Notes: generated by a model from the sequence alone, not told the origin. 64,000 nt of DNA from Euonymus europaeus (GCA_963580455.1 OY756966.1:14511001-14575000), one strand, 5' to 3'; positions 49,397 through 62,987 are shown, counted from the first letter of the stretch. Program-made: numbers and translations.

Positions 49397-51315
49397 AAGC
49401 TTCCTACATTATTTCGATGCCAAAACACCAACTTTCTATGACAAATGGACAAAACCGTTAAAAGCTCCTCTGTAGAGAGAGTTGAGCAACTTCGGACTAT
49501 CAAAGTTGCTCGGGATAGACTTTTAATTGTTCTTCTATGTCAAATTTTATGAGTATAAGCCTCCTACATTATTTCGATGCCAAAACACCAACTTTCTATG
49601 ACAAATAGACAAAACCGTTAAAAGCTCCACCATAGAGAGAGTTGAGCAATTTCGGACTATCAAAATTGCTCGGGATAGACTTTTTATTGTTCTTCTATGT
49701 CAAATTTTATGAGTATAAGCTTCCTACATTATTTCGATGCCAAAACACCAACTTTCTAAGACAAATATACAAAACCGTTAAAAGCTCCTCCATAGAGAGA
49801 GTTGGGCAACTTCGGACTCTCAAAATTTCTCGGGATAGACTTTTTATTGTTTTTCTATGTCAAATTTTACAAGTATAAGCTTCCTAGATTATTTAGATGC
49901 CAAAACACCAACTTTCTATGACAAATGGACAAAAACGTTAAAAGCTCCTCCATAGAGAGAGTTGAGCAACTTCGGACTGTGAAAGTTGCTCGGGATAGAC
50001 TTTTTATTGTTCTTCTATGTCAAATTTTACGAGTATAAGCTTCCTACATTATTTCGATGCCAAAACACCAACTTTCTATGACAAATGGACAAAACCGTTA
50101 AAAGCTCCTCCATAGAGAGAGTTGAGCAACTTCGGACCATCAAAGTTGCTCGGTGTACAATTTCTATTGTTCTCATATGTCAAATTTTACGAGTATAAGC
50201 TTCCTACATTATTTCGATGCCAAAACACAAACTTTCTATGACAAATGGACAAAACCGTTAAAAACTCCTCCATACAGAGAGTTGAGCAACTTCGGACCAT
50301 CAAAGTTGCTCGGTGTACAATTTCTATTGTTCTCATATGTCAAATTTTACGAGTATAAGCTTCCTACATTATTTCGATGCCAAAACACCGACTTTCTATG
50401 ACAAATGGACAAAACCATTAAAAGCTCCTCCATACAGAGAGTTGAGCAACTTCGGACCATCAAAGTTGCTCGGTGTACAATTTCTATTGTTCTCATATGT
50501 CAAATTTTACGAGTATACGCTTCCTACATTATTTCGATGCCAAAACACCAACTTTCTATGACAAATGGACAAAACCGTTAAAAGCTCCTCCATAGAGAGA
50601 GTTGAGCAACTTCGGACTCTCAAAGTTACTCGGGATAGACTTTTAATTGTTCTTCTATGTCAAATTATACGAGTATAAGTTTCCTACATTATTTCGATGC
50701 CAAAACACCAACTTTCTATGACAAATGGACAAAACCGTTAAAAGCTCCTCCATAGAGGGAGTTGAGCAACTTTGGACCATCAAAGTTGCTCGGTGTACAA
50801 TTTCTATTGTTCTCATATGTCAAATTTACGAGTATAAGCTTCAGAGATTATTTCAATGCCAAAACACCAACTTTCTATGACAAATGGACAAAACCGTTAA
50901 AAGCTCCTCTATAGAGAGAGTTGAGCAACTTCGGACTGTGAAAGTTGCTCGGGATAGACTTTTTATTGTTCTTCCATGTCAAATTTTACGAGTATAAGCT
51001 TCCTACATTATTTCGATGCCAAAACACCAACTTTCTAAGACAAATATACAAAACCGCTAAAAGCTCCTCCATAGAGAGAGTTGGGCAACTTCGGACTATC
51101 AAAATTTCTCGGGATAGACTTTTTATTGTTCTTCTATGTCAAATTTTACGAGTATAAGCTTCCTAGATTATTTCGATGCCAAAACAACAACTTTCTATGA
51201 CAAATGGACAAAACCGTTAAAAGCTCCTCCATAGAGAGAGTTGAGCAACTTCGGACTGTGAAAGTTGCTCGGGATAGACTTTTTATTGTTCTTCTATGTC
51301 AAATTTTACGAGTAT
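49397..51315 (+). repeat. 12-mer HOR (R I S aQ P P Pc L P- Q K Q), full copy 2
   Basis: Same order and private marks as 46358-48276. It adds changes of its own, such as AAAAACTCC in the second P and ACACCGACTTTC in Pc. The segment ends where the second large duplication copy begins. Confidence 0.88.
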
Positions 51316-54300
51316 AAGCTTCCTACATTATTTCGATGCCAAAACACCAACTTTCTATGACAAATATACAAAACCGTTAAAAGCTCCTCCATAGAAAGAG
51401 TTGGGTAACTTCGGACTATCAAAATTTCTCGGGATAGACTTTTTATTGTTTTTGTATGTTAAATTTTACGAGTATAAGCTTCCTACATTATTTCGATGCC
51501 AAAACACCAACTTTCTATGACAAATGGACAAAACCGTTACAAGCTCCTCCATAGAGAGAGTTGAGCAACTTCGGACCATCAAAGTTGCTCAGTGTACAAT
51601 TTCTATTGTTCTTATATGTCAAATTTTACGAGTATAAGCTTCCTACATTATTTCGATGCCAAAACACCAACTTTCTATGACAAATGGACAAAACCGTTAA
51701 AAGCTCCTCCATAGAGAGAGTTGAGCAACTTCGGACCATCAAAGTTGCTCGGTGTACAATTTCTATTGTTCTCATATGTCAAATTTTACGAGTATAAGCT
51801 TCCTACATTATTTCGATGCCAAAACACGAACTTTCTATGACAAATGGACAAAACCGTTAAAAGCTCCTCTATAGAGAGAGTTGAGCAACTTCGGATTGTG
51901 AAAGTTGCTCGGGATAGACTTTTATTGCTCTTCTATGTAAAATTTTACGAGTATAAGCTTCCTACATTATTTCGATGCCAAAACACCAACTTTCTTTGAC
52001 AAATGGACAAAACCGTTAAAAGCTCCTCCATAGAGAGAGTTGAGCAACTTCGGACTATCAAAGTTGCTCGGGATAGACTTTTAATTGTTCTTCTATGTCA
52101 AATTTTATGAGTATAAGCTTCCTACATTATTTCGATGCCAAAACACCAACTTTCTATGACAAACGAACAAAACCGTTAAAAGCTCCTCCATAGAGAGAGT
52201 TGAGCAACTTCGAACTATCAAAATTGCTCGGGATAGACTTTTTATTGTTCTTCTATGTCAAATTTTACGAGTATAAGCTTCCTGCATTATTTCGATGCCA
52301 AAACACCAACTTTCTATGACAAATGGACAAAACCGTTAAAAGCTCCTCCATAGAGGGAGTTGAGCAACTTTGGACCATCAAAGTTGCTCGGTGTACAATT
52401 TCTTTTGTTCTCATATGTCAAATTTACGAGTATAAGCTTCAGAGATTATTTCAATGCCAAAACACCAACTTTCTATGACAAATGGACAAAACCGTTAAAA
52501 GCTCCTCTATAGAGAGAGTTGAGCAACTTCGGACTGTGAAAGTTGCTCGAAATAGACTTTTTATTGTTCTTCTATGTCAAATTTTACGAGTATAAGCTTC
52601 CTACATTATTTCGATGCCAAAACACCAACTTTCTAAGACAAATATACAAAACCGTTAAAAGCTCCTCCATAGAGAGAGTTGGGCAACTTCGGACTATCAA
52701 AATTTCTCGGGATAGACTTTTTATTGTTCTTCTATGTCAAATTTTACGAGTATAAGCTTCCTAGATTATTTCGATGCCAAAACAACAACTTTCTATGACA
52801 AATGGACAAAACCGTTAAAAGCTCCTCCATAGAGAGAGTTGAGCAACTTCGGACTGTGAAAGTTGCTCGGGATAGACTTTTTATTGTTCTTCTATGTCAA
52901 ATTTTACGAGTATAAGCTTCGTACATTATTTCGATGCCAAAACACCAACTTTCTATGACAAATATACAAAACCGTTAAAAGCTCCTCCATAGAAAGAGTT
53001 GGGTAACTTTGGACTATCAAAATTTCTCGGGATAGACTTTTTATTGTTCTTGTATGTTAAATTTTACGAGTATAAGCTTCCTACATTATTTCGATGCCAA
53101 AACACCAACTTTCTATGACAAATGGACAAAACCGTTAAAAGCTCCTCCATAGAGAGAGTTGAGCAACTTCGGACCATCAAAGTTGCTCGGGATAGACTTT
53201 TAATTCTTTTTCTATGTCAAATTTTATGAGTATAAGCTTCCTACATTATTTCGATGCCAAAACACCAACTTTCTATGACAAACGAACAAAACCGTTAAAA
53301 GCTCCTCCATAGAGAGAGTTGAGCAACTTCGAACTATCAAAATTGCTCGGGATAGACTTTTTATTGTTCTTCTATGTCAAATTTTACGAGTATAAGCTTC
53401 CTACATTATTTCGATGCCAAAACACCAACTTTCTAAGACAAATATACAAAACCGTTAAAAGCTCCTCCATAGAGAGAGTTGGGCAACTTCGGACTCTAAA
53501 AATTTCTCGGGATAGACTTTTTATTGTTTTTCTATGTCATATTTTACAAGTATAAGCTTCCTAGATTATTTAGATGCGAAAACACCAACTTTCTATGACA
53601 AATGGACAAAAACGTTAAAAGCTCCTCCATAGAGAGAGTTGAGCAACTTCGGACTGTGAAAGTTGCTCGGGATAGACTTTTTATTGTTCTTCTATGTCAA
53701 ATTTTACGAGTATAAGCTTCCTACATTATTTCGATGCCAAAACACCAACTTTCTATGACAAATGGACAAAACCGTTAAAAGCTCCTCCATAGAGAGAGTT
53801 GAGCAACTTCGGACCATCAAAGTTGCTCGGTGTACAATTTCTATTGTTCTCATATGTCAAATTTTACGAGTATAAGCTTCCTACATTATTTCGATGCCAA
53901 AACACCAACTTTCTATGACAAATGGACAAAACCGTTAAAAGCTCCTCCATACAGAGAGTTGAGCAACTTCGGACCATCAAAGTTGCTCGGTGTACAATTT
54001 CTATTGTTCTCATATGTCAAATTTTACGAGTATAAGCTTCCTACATTATTTCGATGCCAAAACACCAACTTTCTATGACAAATGGACAAAACCATTAAAA
54101 GCTCCTCCATACAGAGAGTTGAGCAACTTCGGACCATCAAAGTTGCTCGGTGTACAATTTCTATTGTTCTCATATGTCAAATTTTACGAGTATACGCTTC
54201 CTACATTATTTCGATGCCAAAACACCAACTTTCTATGACAAATGGACAAAACCGTTAAAAGCTCCTCCATAGAGAGAGTTGAGCAACTTCGGACTCTCAA

Positions 54301-55471
54301 AGTTACTCGGGATAGACTTTTAATTGTTCTTCTATGTGAAATTATACGAGTATAAGTTTCCTACATTATTTCGATGCCAAAACACCAACTTTCTATGACA
54401 AATGGACAAAACCGTTAAAAGCTCCTCCATAGAGGGAGTTGAGCAACTTTGGACCATCAAAGTTGCTCGGTGTACAATTTCTATTGTTCTCATATGTCAA
54501 ATTTACGAGTATAAGCTTCAGAGATTATTTCAATGCCAAAACACCAACTTTCTATGACAAATGGACAAAACCGTTAAAAGCTCCTCTATAGAGAGAGTTG
54601 AGCAACTTCGGACTGTGAAAGTTGCTCGGGATAGACTTTTTATTGTTCTTCTATGTCAAATTTTACGAGTATAAGCTTCCTACATTATTTCGATGCCAAA
54701 ACACCAACTTTCTAAGACAAATATACAAAACCGTTAAAAGCTCCTCCATAGAGAGAGTTGGGCAACTTCGGACTATCAAAATTTCTCGGGATAGACTTTT
54801 TATTGTTCTTCTATGTTAAATTTTACGAGTATAAGCTTCCTAGATTATTTCGATGCCAAAACAACAACTTTCTATAACAAATGGACAAAACCGTTAAAAG
54901 CTCCTCCATAGAGAGAGTTGAGCAACTTCGGACTGTGAAAGTTGCTCGGGATAGACTTTTTATTGTTCTTCTATGTCAAATTATACGAGTATAAGCTTCC
55001 TACATTATTTCGATGCCAAAACACCAACTTTCTATGACAAATGGACAAAACCGTTAAAAGCTCCTCCATAGAGAGAGTTGAGCAACTTCGGACCATCAAA
55101 GTTGCTCGGTGTACAATTTCTATTGTTCTTATATGTCAAATTTTACGAGTATAAGCTTCCTACATTATTTCGATGCCAAAACACCAACTTTCTATGACAA
55201 ATGGACAAAACCGTTAAAAGCTCCTCCATAGAGAGAGTTGAGCAACTTCGGACCATCAAAGTTGCTCGGTGTACAATTTCTATTGTTCTCATATGTCAAA
55301 TTTTACGAGTATAAGCTTCCTACATTATTTCGATGCCAAAACACCAACTTTCTATGACAAATGGACAAAACCGTTAAAAGCTCCTCTATAGAGAGAGTTG
55401 AGCAACTTCGGACTGTGAAAGTTGCTCGGGATAGACTTTTATTGCTCTTCTATGTCAAATTTTACGAGTAT
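51316..55471 (+). repeat. Large segmental duplication, copy 2 (about 4.2 kb)
   Basis: Monomer order and private marks match 40604-45237, except that three monomers (about 478 bp) are missing at a P/R chimeric monomer near 53.18 kb. Scattered private substitutions separate the copies, for example GATTCCAAAAC only in copy 1 and CTCGAAATAG only in copy 2. They are therefore not a verbatim assembly duplicate. Confidence 0.88.
53074..53233 (+). repeat. Chimeric Pt/R monomer, scar of a 3-monomer deletion
   Basis: P-type sequence up to GGACC (53175) changes to R-type sequence from GGGATAG (53191), through a 15-bp stretch common to both. Copy 1 has Pt, P, Q', R where this copy has the single chimera. 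The tail also carries TTCTTTTTCTATG. Confidence 0.87.
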
Positions 55472-57551
55472 AAGCTTCCTACATTATTTCGATGCCAAAA
55501 CACCAACTTTCTATGACAAATGGACAAAACCGTTAAAAGCTCCTCCATAGAGAGAGTTGAGCAACTTCGAACTATCAAAATTGCTCGGGATAGACTTTTT
55601 ATTGTTCTTCTATGTCAAATTTTACGAGTATAAGCTTCCTACATTATTTCGATGCCAAAACACCAACTTTCTATGACAAATGGACAAAAACCGTTAAAAG
55701 CTCCTCCATAGAGAGAGTTGAGCAACTTCGGACTATCAAAGTTGCTCGGGATAGACTTTTAATTGTTCTTCTATGTCAAATTTTATGAGTATAAGCTTCC
55801 TACATTATTTCGATGCCAAAACACCAACTTTCTATGACAAACGAACAAAACCGTTAAAAGCTCCTCCATAGAGAGAGTTGAGCAACTTCGAACTATCAAA
55901 ATTGCTCGGGATAGACTTTTTATTGATCTTCTATGTCAAATTTTACGAGTATAAGCTTCCTACATTATTTCGATGCCAAAACACCAACTTTCTAAGACAA
56001 ATATACAAAACCGTTAAAAGCTCCTCCATAGAGAGAGTTGGGCAACTTCGGACTCTCAAAATTTCTCGGGATAGACTTTTTATTGTTTTTCTATGTCAAA
56101 TTTTACAAGTATAAGCTTCCTAGATTATTTAGATGCCAAAACACCAACTTTCTATGACAAATGGACAAAACCGTTAAAAGCTCCTCCATAGAGAGAGTTG
56201 AGCAACTTCAGACTGTGAAAGTTGCTCGGGATAGACTTTTTATTGTTCTTCTATGTCAAATTTTACGAGTATAAGCTTCCTACATTATTTCGATGCCAAA
56301 ACACCAACTTTCTATGACAAATATACAAAACCGTTAAAAGCTCCTCCATAGAAAGAGTTGGGTAACTTCGGACTATCAAAATTTCTCGGGATAGACTTTT
56401 TATTATACTTCTCTGCCAAATTTTACGAGTATAAGCTTCCTAGATTATTTTGATGCCAAAACACCAACTTTCTATGACAAATAGACAAAACCGTTAAAAG
56501 CTCCACCATAGAGAGAGTTGAGCAATTTCGGACTATCAAAATTGCTCGGGATAGACTTTTTATTGTTCTTCTATGTTAAATTTTTCGAGTATAAGCTTCC
56601 TACATTATTTCGATGCCAAAACACCAACTTTCTATGACAAATGGACAAAACCGTTAAAAGCTCCTCCATAGAGAGAGTTGAGCAACTTCGGACCATCAAA
56701 GTTGCTCGGTGTACAATTACTATTGTTCTCATATGTCAAATTTTACGAGTATAAGCTTCCTACATTATTTCGATGCCAAAACACCAACTTTCTATGACAA
56801 ATGGACAAAACCGTTAAAAGCTCCTCCATACAGAGAGTTGAGCAACTTCGGACCATCAAAGTTGCTCGGTGTACAATTTCTATTGTTCTCATATGTCAAA
56901 TTTTAAGAGTATAAGCTTCCTACATTATTTCGATGCCAAAACACCAACTTTCTAAGACAAATGGACAAAACCATTAAAAGCTCCTCCATACAGAGAGTTG
57001 AGCAACTTCGGACCATCAAAGTTGCTCGGTGTACAATTTCTATTGTTCTCATATGTCAAATTTTACGAGTATACGCTTCCTACATTATTTCGATGCCAAA
57101 ACACCAACTTTCTATGACAAATGGACAAAACCGTTAAAAGCTCCTCCATAGAGAGAGTTGAGCAACTTCGGACTCTCAAAGTTCCTCGGGATAGACTTTT
57201 AATTGTTCTTCTATGTCAAATTATACGAGTATAAGTTTCCTACATTATTTCGATGCCAAAACACCAACTTTCCATGACAAATGGACAAAACCGTTAAAAG
57301 CTCCTCCATAGAGGGAGTTGAGCAACTTTGGACCATCAAAGTTGCTCGGTGTACAATTTCTATTGTTCTCATATGTCAAATTTACGAGTATAAGCTTCAG
57401 AGATTATTTCAATGCCAAAACACCAACTTTCTATGACAAATGGACAAAACCGTTAAAAGCTCCTCTATAGAGAGAGTTGAGCAACTTCGGACTGTGAAAG
57501 TTGCTCGGGATAGACTTTTTATTGTTCTTCTATGTCAAATTTTACGAGTAT
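55472..57551 (+). repeat. Mixed stretch R/E R E S Q T' I P P Pc L P- Q
   Basis: Thirteen monomers. The first is an R/E hybrid (ATGGACAAAACC with CGAACTATC), and the next has an extra A (161 bp). The T' from 56273 has TTATTATACTTCTCTGCC. A Pc-L-P--Q cassette occupies 56913-57551. Confidence 0.75.
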
Positions 57552-59149
57552 AAGCTTCCTACATTATTTCGATGCAAAACACCAACTTTCTAAGACAAAT
57601 ATACAAAACCGTTAAAAGCTCCTCCATAAAGAGAGTTGGGCAACTTCGGACTCTCAAAATTTCTCGGGATAGACTTTTTATTGTTTTTCTATGTCAAATT
57701 TTACAAGTATAAGCTTCCTAGATTATTTAGATGCGAAAACACCAACTTTCTATGACAAATGGACAAAAACGTTAAAAGCTCCTCCATAGAGAGAGTTGAG
57801 CAACTTCGGACTGTGAAAGTTGCTCGGGATAGACTTTTTATTGTTCTTCTATGTCAAATTTTACGAGTATAAGCTTCCTACATTATTTCGATGCCAAAAC
57901 ACCAACTTTCTATGACAAATGGACAAAACCGTTAAAAGCTCCTCCATAGAGAGAGTTGAGCAACTTCGGACCATCAAAGTTGCTCGGTGTACAATTTCTA
58001 TTGTTCTCATATGTCAAATTTTACGAGTATAAGCTTCCTACATTATTTCGATGCCAAAACACCAACTTTCTATGACAAATGGACAAAACCGTTAAAAGCT
58101 CCTCCATACAGAGAGTTGAGCAACTTCGGACCATCAAAGTTGCTCGGTGTACAATTTCTATTGTTCTCATATGTCAAATTTTACGAGTATAAGCTTCCTA
58201 CATTATTTCGATGCCAAAACACCAACTTTCTATGACAAATGGACAAAACCATTAAAAGCTCCTCCATACAGAGAGTTGAGCAACTTCGGACCATCAAAGT
58301 TGCTCGGTGTACAATTTCTATTGTTCTCATATGTCAAATTTTACGAGTATACGCTTCCTACATTATTTCGATGCCAAAACACCAACTTTCTATGACAAAT
58401 GGACAAAATCGTTAAAAGCTCCTCCATAGAGAGAGTTGAGCAACTTCGGACTCTCAAAGTTACTCGGGATAGACTTTTAATTGCTCTTCTATGTCAAATT
58501 ATACGAGTATAAGTTTCCTACATTATTTCGATGCCAAAACAACAACTTTCTATGACAAATGGACAAAACCGTTAAAAGCTCCTCCATAGAGGGAGTTGAG
58601 CAACTTTGGACCATCAAAGTTGCTCGGTGTACAATTTCTATTGTTCTCATATGTCAAATTTACGAGTATAAGCTTCAGAGATTATTTCAATGCCAAAACA
58701 CCAATTTTCTATGACAAATGGACAAAACCGTTAAAAGCTCCTCTATAGAGAGAGTTGAGCAACTTCGGACTGTGAAAGTTGCTCGGGATAGACTTTTTAT
58801 TGTTCTTCTATGTCAAATTTTACGAGTATAAGCTTCCTACATTATTTCGATGCCAAAACACCAACTTTCTAAGACAAATATACAAAACCGTTAAAAGCTC
58901 GTCCATAGAGAGAGTTGGGCAACTTCGGACTATCAAAATTTCTCGGGATAGACTTTTTATTGTTCTTCTATGTCAAATTTTACGAGTATAAGCTTCCTAG
59001 ATTATTTCGATGCCAAAACAACAACTTTCTATGACAAATGGACAAAACCGTTAAAAGCTCCTCCATAGAGAGAGTTGAGCAACTTCGGACTGTGAAAGTT
59101 GCTCGGGATAGACTTTTTATTGTTCTTCTATGTCAAATTTTACGAGTAT
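57552..59149 (+). repeat. S aQ P P Pc L P- Q K Q, third relative of the duplicated block
   Basis: Ten monomers matching 53394-54992 at an offset of 4,157 bp over most of their length, including the private ATGCGAAAACACC in aQ. The S monomer lost a base (GATGCAAAAC). L reads TTGCTCTTC. Confidence 0.83.
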
Positions 59150-61708
59150 AAGCTTCCTACATTATTTCGATGCCAAAACACCAACTTTCTATGACAAATA
59201 TACAAAACCGTTAAAAGCTCCTCCAAAGAAAGAGTTGGGTAACTTCGGACTATCAAAATTTCTCGGGATAGACTTTTTATTGTTCTTGTATGTTAAATTT
59301 TACGAGTATAAGCTTCCTACATTATTTCGATGCCAAAACACCAACTTTCTATGACAAATGGACAAAACCGTTAAAAGCTCCTCCATAGAGAGAGTTGAGC
59401 AACTTTGGACCATCAAAGTTGCTCGGTGTACAATTTCTATTGTTCTTATATGTCAAATTTTACGAGTATAAGCTTCCTACATTATTTCGATGCCAAAACA
59501 CCAATTTTCTATGACAAATGGACAAAACCGTTAAAAGCTCCTCCATAGAGAGAGTTGAGCAACTTCGGACCATCAAAGTTGCTCGGTGTACAATTTCTAT
59601 TGTTCTCATATGTCAAATTTTACGAGTATAAGCTTCCTACATTATTTCGATGCCAAAACACCAACTTTCTATGACAAATGGACAAAACCGTTAAAAGCTC
59701 CTCTATAGAGAGAGTTGAGCAACTTCGGACTGTGAAAGTTGCTCGGGATAGACTTTTATTGCTCTTCTATGTCAAATTTTACGAGTATAAGCTTCCTACA
59801 TTATTTCGATGCCAAAACACCAACTTTCTATGACAAATGGACAAAACCGTTAAAAGCTTCTCCATAGAGAGAGTTGAGCAACTTCGGACTATCAAAGTTG
59901 CTCGGGATAGACTTTTAATTGTTCTTCTATGTCAAATTTTATGAGTATAAGCTTCCTACATTATTTCGATGCCAAAACACCAACTTTCTATGACAAACGA
60001 ACAAAACCGTTAAAAGCTCCTCCATAGAGAGAGTTGAGCAACTTCGAACTATCAAAATTGCTCGGGATAGACTTTTTATTATTCTTCTATGTCAAATTTT
60101 ACGAGTATAAGCTTCCTACATTATTTCGATGCCAAAACACCAACTTTCTAAGACAAATATACAAAACCGTTAAAAGCTCCTCCATAGAGAGAGTTGGGCA
60201 ACTTCGGACTCTCAAAATTTCTCGGGATAGACTTTTTATTGTTTTTCTATGTCAAATTTTACAAGTATAAGCTTCCTAGATTATTTAGATGCCAAAACAC
60301 CAACTTTCTATGACAAATGGACAAAACCGTTAAAAGCTCCTCCATAGAGAGAGTTGAGCAACTTCGGACTGTGAAAGTTGCTCGGGATAGACTTTTTATT
60401 GTTCTTCTATGTCAAATTTTACGAGTATAAGCTTCCTACATTATTTCGATGCCAAAACACCAACTTTCTATGACAAATATACAAAACCGTTAAAAGCTCC
60501 TCCATAGAAAGAGTTGGGTAACTTCGGACTATCAAAATTTCTCGGGATAGACTTTTTATTGTTCTTGTATGTTAAATTTTACGAGTATAAGCTTCCTACA
60601 TTATTTCGATGCCAAAACACCAACTTTCTATGACAAATGGACAAAACCGTTAAAAGCTCCTCCATAGAGAGAGTTGAGCAACTTCGGACCATCAAAGTTG
60701 CTCGGTGTACAATTTCTATTGTTCTTATATGTCAAATTTTACGAGTATAAGCTTCCTACATTATTTCGATGCCAAAACACCAACTTTCTATGACAAATGG
60801 ACAAAACCGTTAAAAGCTCCTCCATAGAGAGAGTTGAGCAACTTCGGACCATCAAAGTTGCTCGGTGTACAATTTCTATTGTTCTCATATGTCAAATTTT
60901 ACGAGTATAAGCTTCCTACATTATTTCGATGCCAAAACACCAACTTTCTATGACAAATGGACAAAACCGTTAAAAGCTCCTCCATACAGAGAGTTGAGCA
61001 ACTTCGGACCATCAAAGTTGCTCGGTGTACAATTTCTATTGTTCTCATATGTCAAATTTTACGAGTATAAGCTTCCTACATTATTTCGATGCCAAAACAC
61101 CAACTTTCTATGACAAATGGACAAAACCGTTAAAAGCTCCTCCATAGAGAGAGTTGAGCAACTTCGGACTGTGAAAGTTGCTCGGGATAGACTTTTTATT
61201 GTTCTTCTAAGTCAAATTTTACGAGTATAAGCTTCCTAGATTATTTCGATGCCAAAACACCAACTTTCTATGACAAATGGACAAAACCGTTAAAAGCTCC
61301 TCCATAGAGAGAGTTGAGCAACTTCGGACTCTCAAAGTTGCTCGGGATAGACTTTTTATTGCTCTTCTATGTCAAATTTTACAAGTATAAGCTTCCTACA
61401 TTATTTCGATGCCAAAACACCAACTTTCTAAGACAAATATACAAAACCGTTAAAAGCTCCTCCATAGAGAGAGTTGGGCAACTTCGGACTCTCAAAATTT
61501 CTCGGGATAGACTTTTTATTGTTTTTCTATGTCAAATTTTACAAGTATAAGCTTCCTAGATTATTTAGATGCCAAAACACCAACTTTCTATGACAAATGG
61601 ACAAAACCGTTAAAAGCTCCTCCATAGAGAGAGTTGAACAACTTCGGACTGTGAAAGTTGCTCGGGATAGACTTTTTATTGTTCTTCTATGTCAAATTTT
61701 ACGAGTAT
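59150..61708 (+). repeat. Mixed stretch T Pt P Q' R E S Q T Pt P P Q X S Q
   Basis: Sixteen monomers with the T-Pt-P motif at both 59150 and 60429. X at 61229 has CTCTCAAAGTTGCTCGGG with TATTGCTCTTC. It resembles 1100 and 62828, which are also monomers near the array's outer modules. No local tandem HOR is complete here. Confidence 0.73.
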
Positions 61709-62827
61709 AAGCTTCCTACATTATTTCGATGCCAAAACACCAACTTTCTATGACAAATATACAAAACCGTTAAAAGCTCCTCCATAGAAAGAGTTGGGTA
61801 ACTTCGGACTATCAAAATTTCTCGGGATAGACTTTTTATTATTCTTCTATGCCAAATTTTACGAGTATAAGCTTCCTAGATTATTTTGATGCCAAAACAC
61901 CAACTTTCTATGACAAATAGACAAAACCGTTAAAAGCTCCACCATAGAGAGAGTTGAGCAATTTCGGACTATCAAAATTGCTCGGATAGACTTTTTATTG
62001 TTCTTCTATGTTAAATTTTACAAGTATAAGCTTCCTACATTATTTCGATGCCAAAACACCAACTTTCTATGACAAATGGACAAAACCGTTAAAAGCTCCT
62101 CCATTGAGAGAGTTCAGCAACTTCGGACCATCAAAGTTATTTGGTGTACAATTTCTATTGTTCTCATATGTCAAATTTTACGAGTATAAGCTTCCTACAT
62201 TATTTCGATGCCAAAACACCAACTTTCTATGACAAATGGACAAAACCGTTAAAAGCTCCTCCATACAGAGAGTTGAGCAACTTCGGACCATCAAAGTTGC
62301 TCGGTGTACAATTTCTATTGTTCTCATATGTCAAATTTTACGAGTATAAGCTTCCTACATTATTTCGATGCCAAAACACCAACTTTCTATGACAAATGGA
62401 CAAAACCGTTAAAAGCTCCTCCATAGAGAGAGTTGAGCAACTTCGGACTATCAAAGTTGCTTGGGATAGACTTTTAATTGTTCTTCTATGTCAAATTTTA
62501 TGAGTATAAGCTTCCTACATTATTTCGATGCCAAAACACCAACTTTCTATGACAAACGAACAAAACCGTTAAAAGCTCCTCCATAGAGAGAGTTGAGCAA
62601 CTTCGAACTATCAAAATTGCTCGGGATAGACTTTGTATTGTTCTTCTATGTCAAATTTTACGAGTATAAGCTTCCTACATTATTTTGATGCCAAAACACC
62701 AACTTTCTATGACGAATATACAAAACCGTTAAAAGCTCCTCCATAGAGAGAGTTGGGCAACTTCGGACTCTCAAAATTTCTCGGGATAGACTTTTTATTG
62801 TTTTTCTATGTCAAATTTTACAAGTAT
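61709..62827 (+). repeat. Module T' I P0 P R E S, copy 3
   Basis: Same seven-monomer order as 1-1099 and 4140-5259, including the rare P0. The I monomer is 159 bp (CTCGGATAG) and has the GAGCAATTT arm, unlike the GAGCAACAT of the copies at 140 and 4300. The S copy has ATGACGAATATAC. X follows, as after copy 1. Confidence 0.86.
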
Positions 62828-62987
62828 AAGCTTCCTAGATTATTTCGATGCCAAAACACCAACTTTCTATGACAAATGGACAAAACCGTTAAAAGCTCCT
62901 CCATAGAGAGAGTTGAGCAACTTCGGAATCTCAAAGTTGCTCGGGATAGACTTTTTATTGCTCTTCTATGTCAAATTTTACGAGTAT
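62828..62987 (+). repeat. X monomer
   Basis: GGAATCTCAAAGTTGCTCGGG with TATTGCTCTTC. It is similar to the monomers at 1100 and 61229. It follows the S of the outer module exactly as at position 1100. Confidence 0.75.

Noticed and set aside
40604..55471. Assembly artefact explaining the two long similar segments
   Set aside because: Each copy has several private substitutions and copy 2 has a clean three-monomer deletion, which a duplicated contig would not show. Read support was not available, so the possibility is lowered and not excluded.
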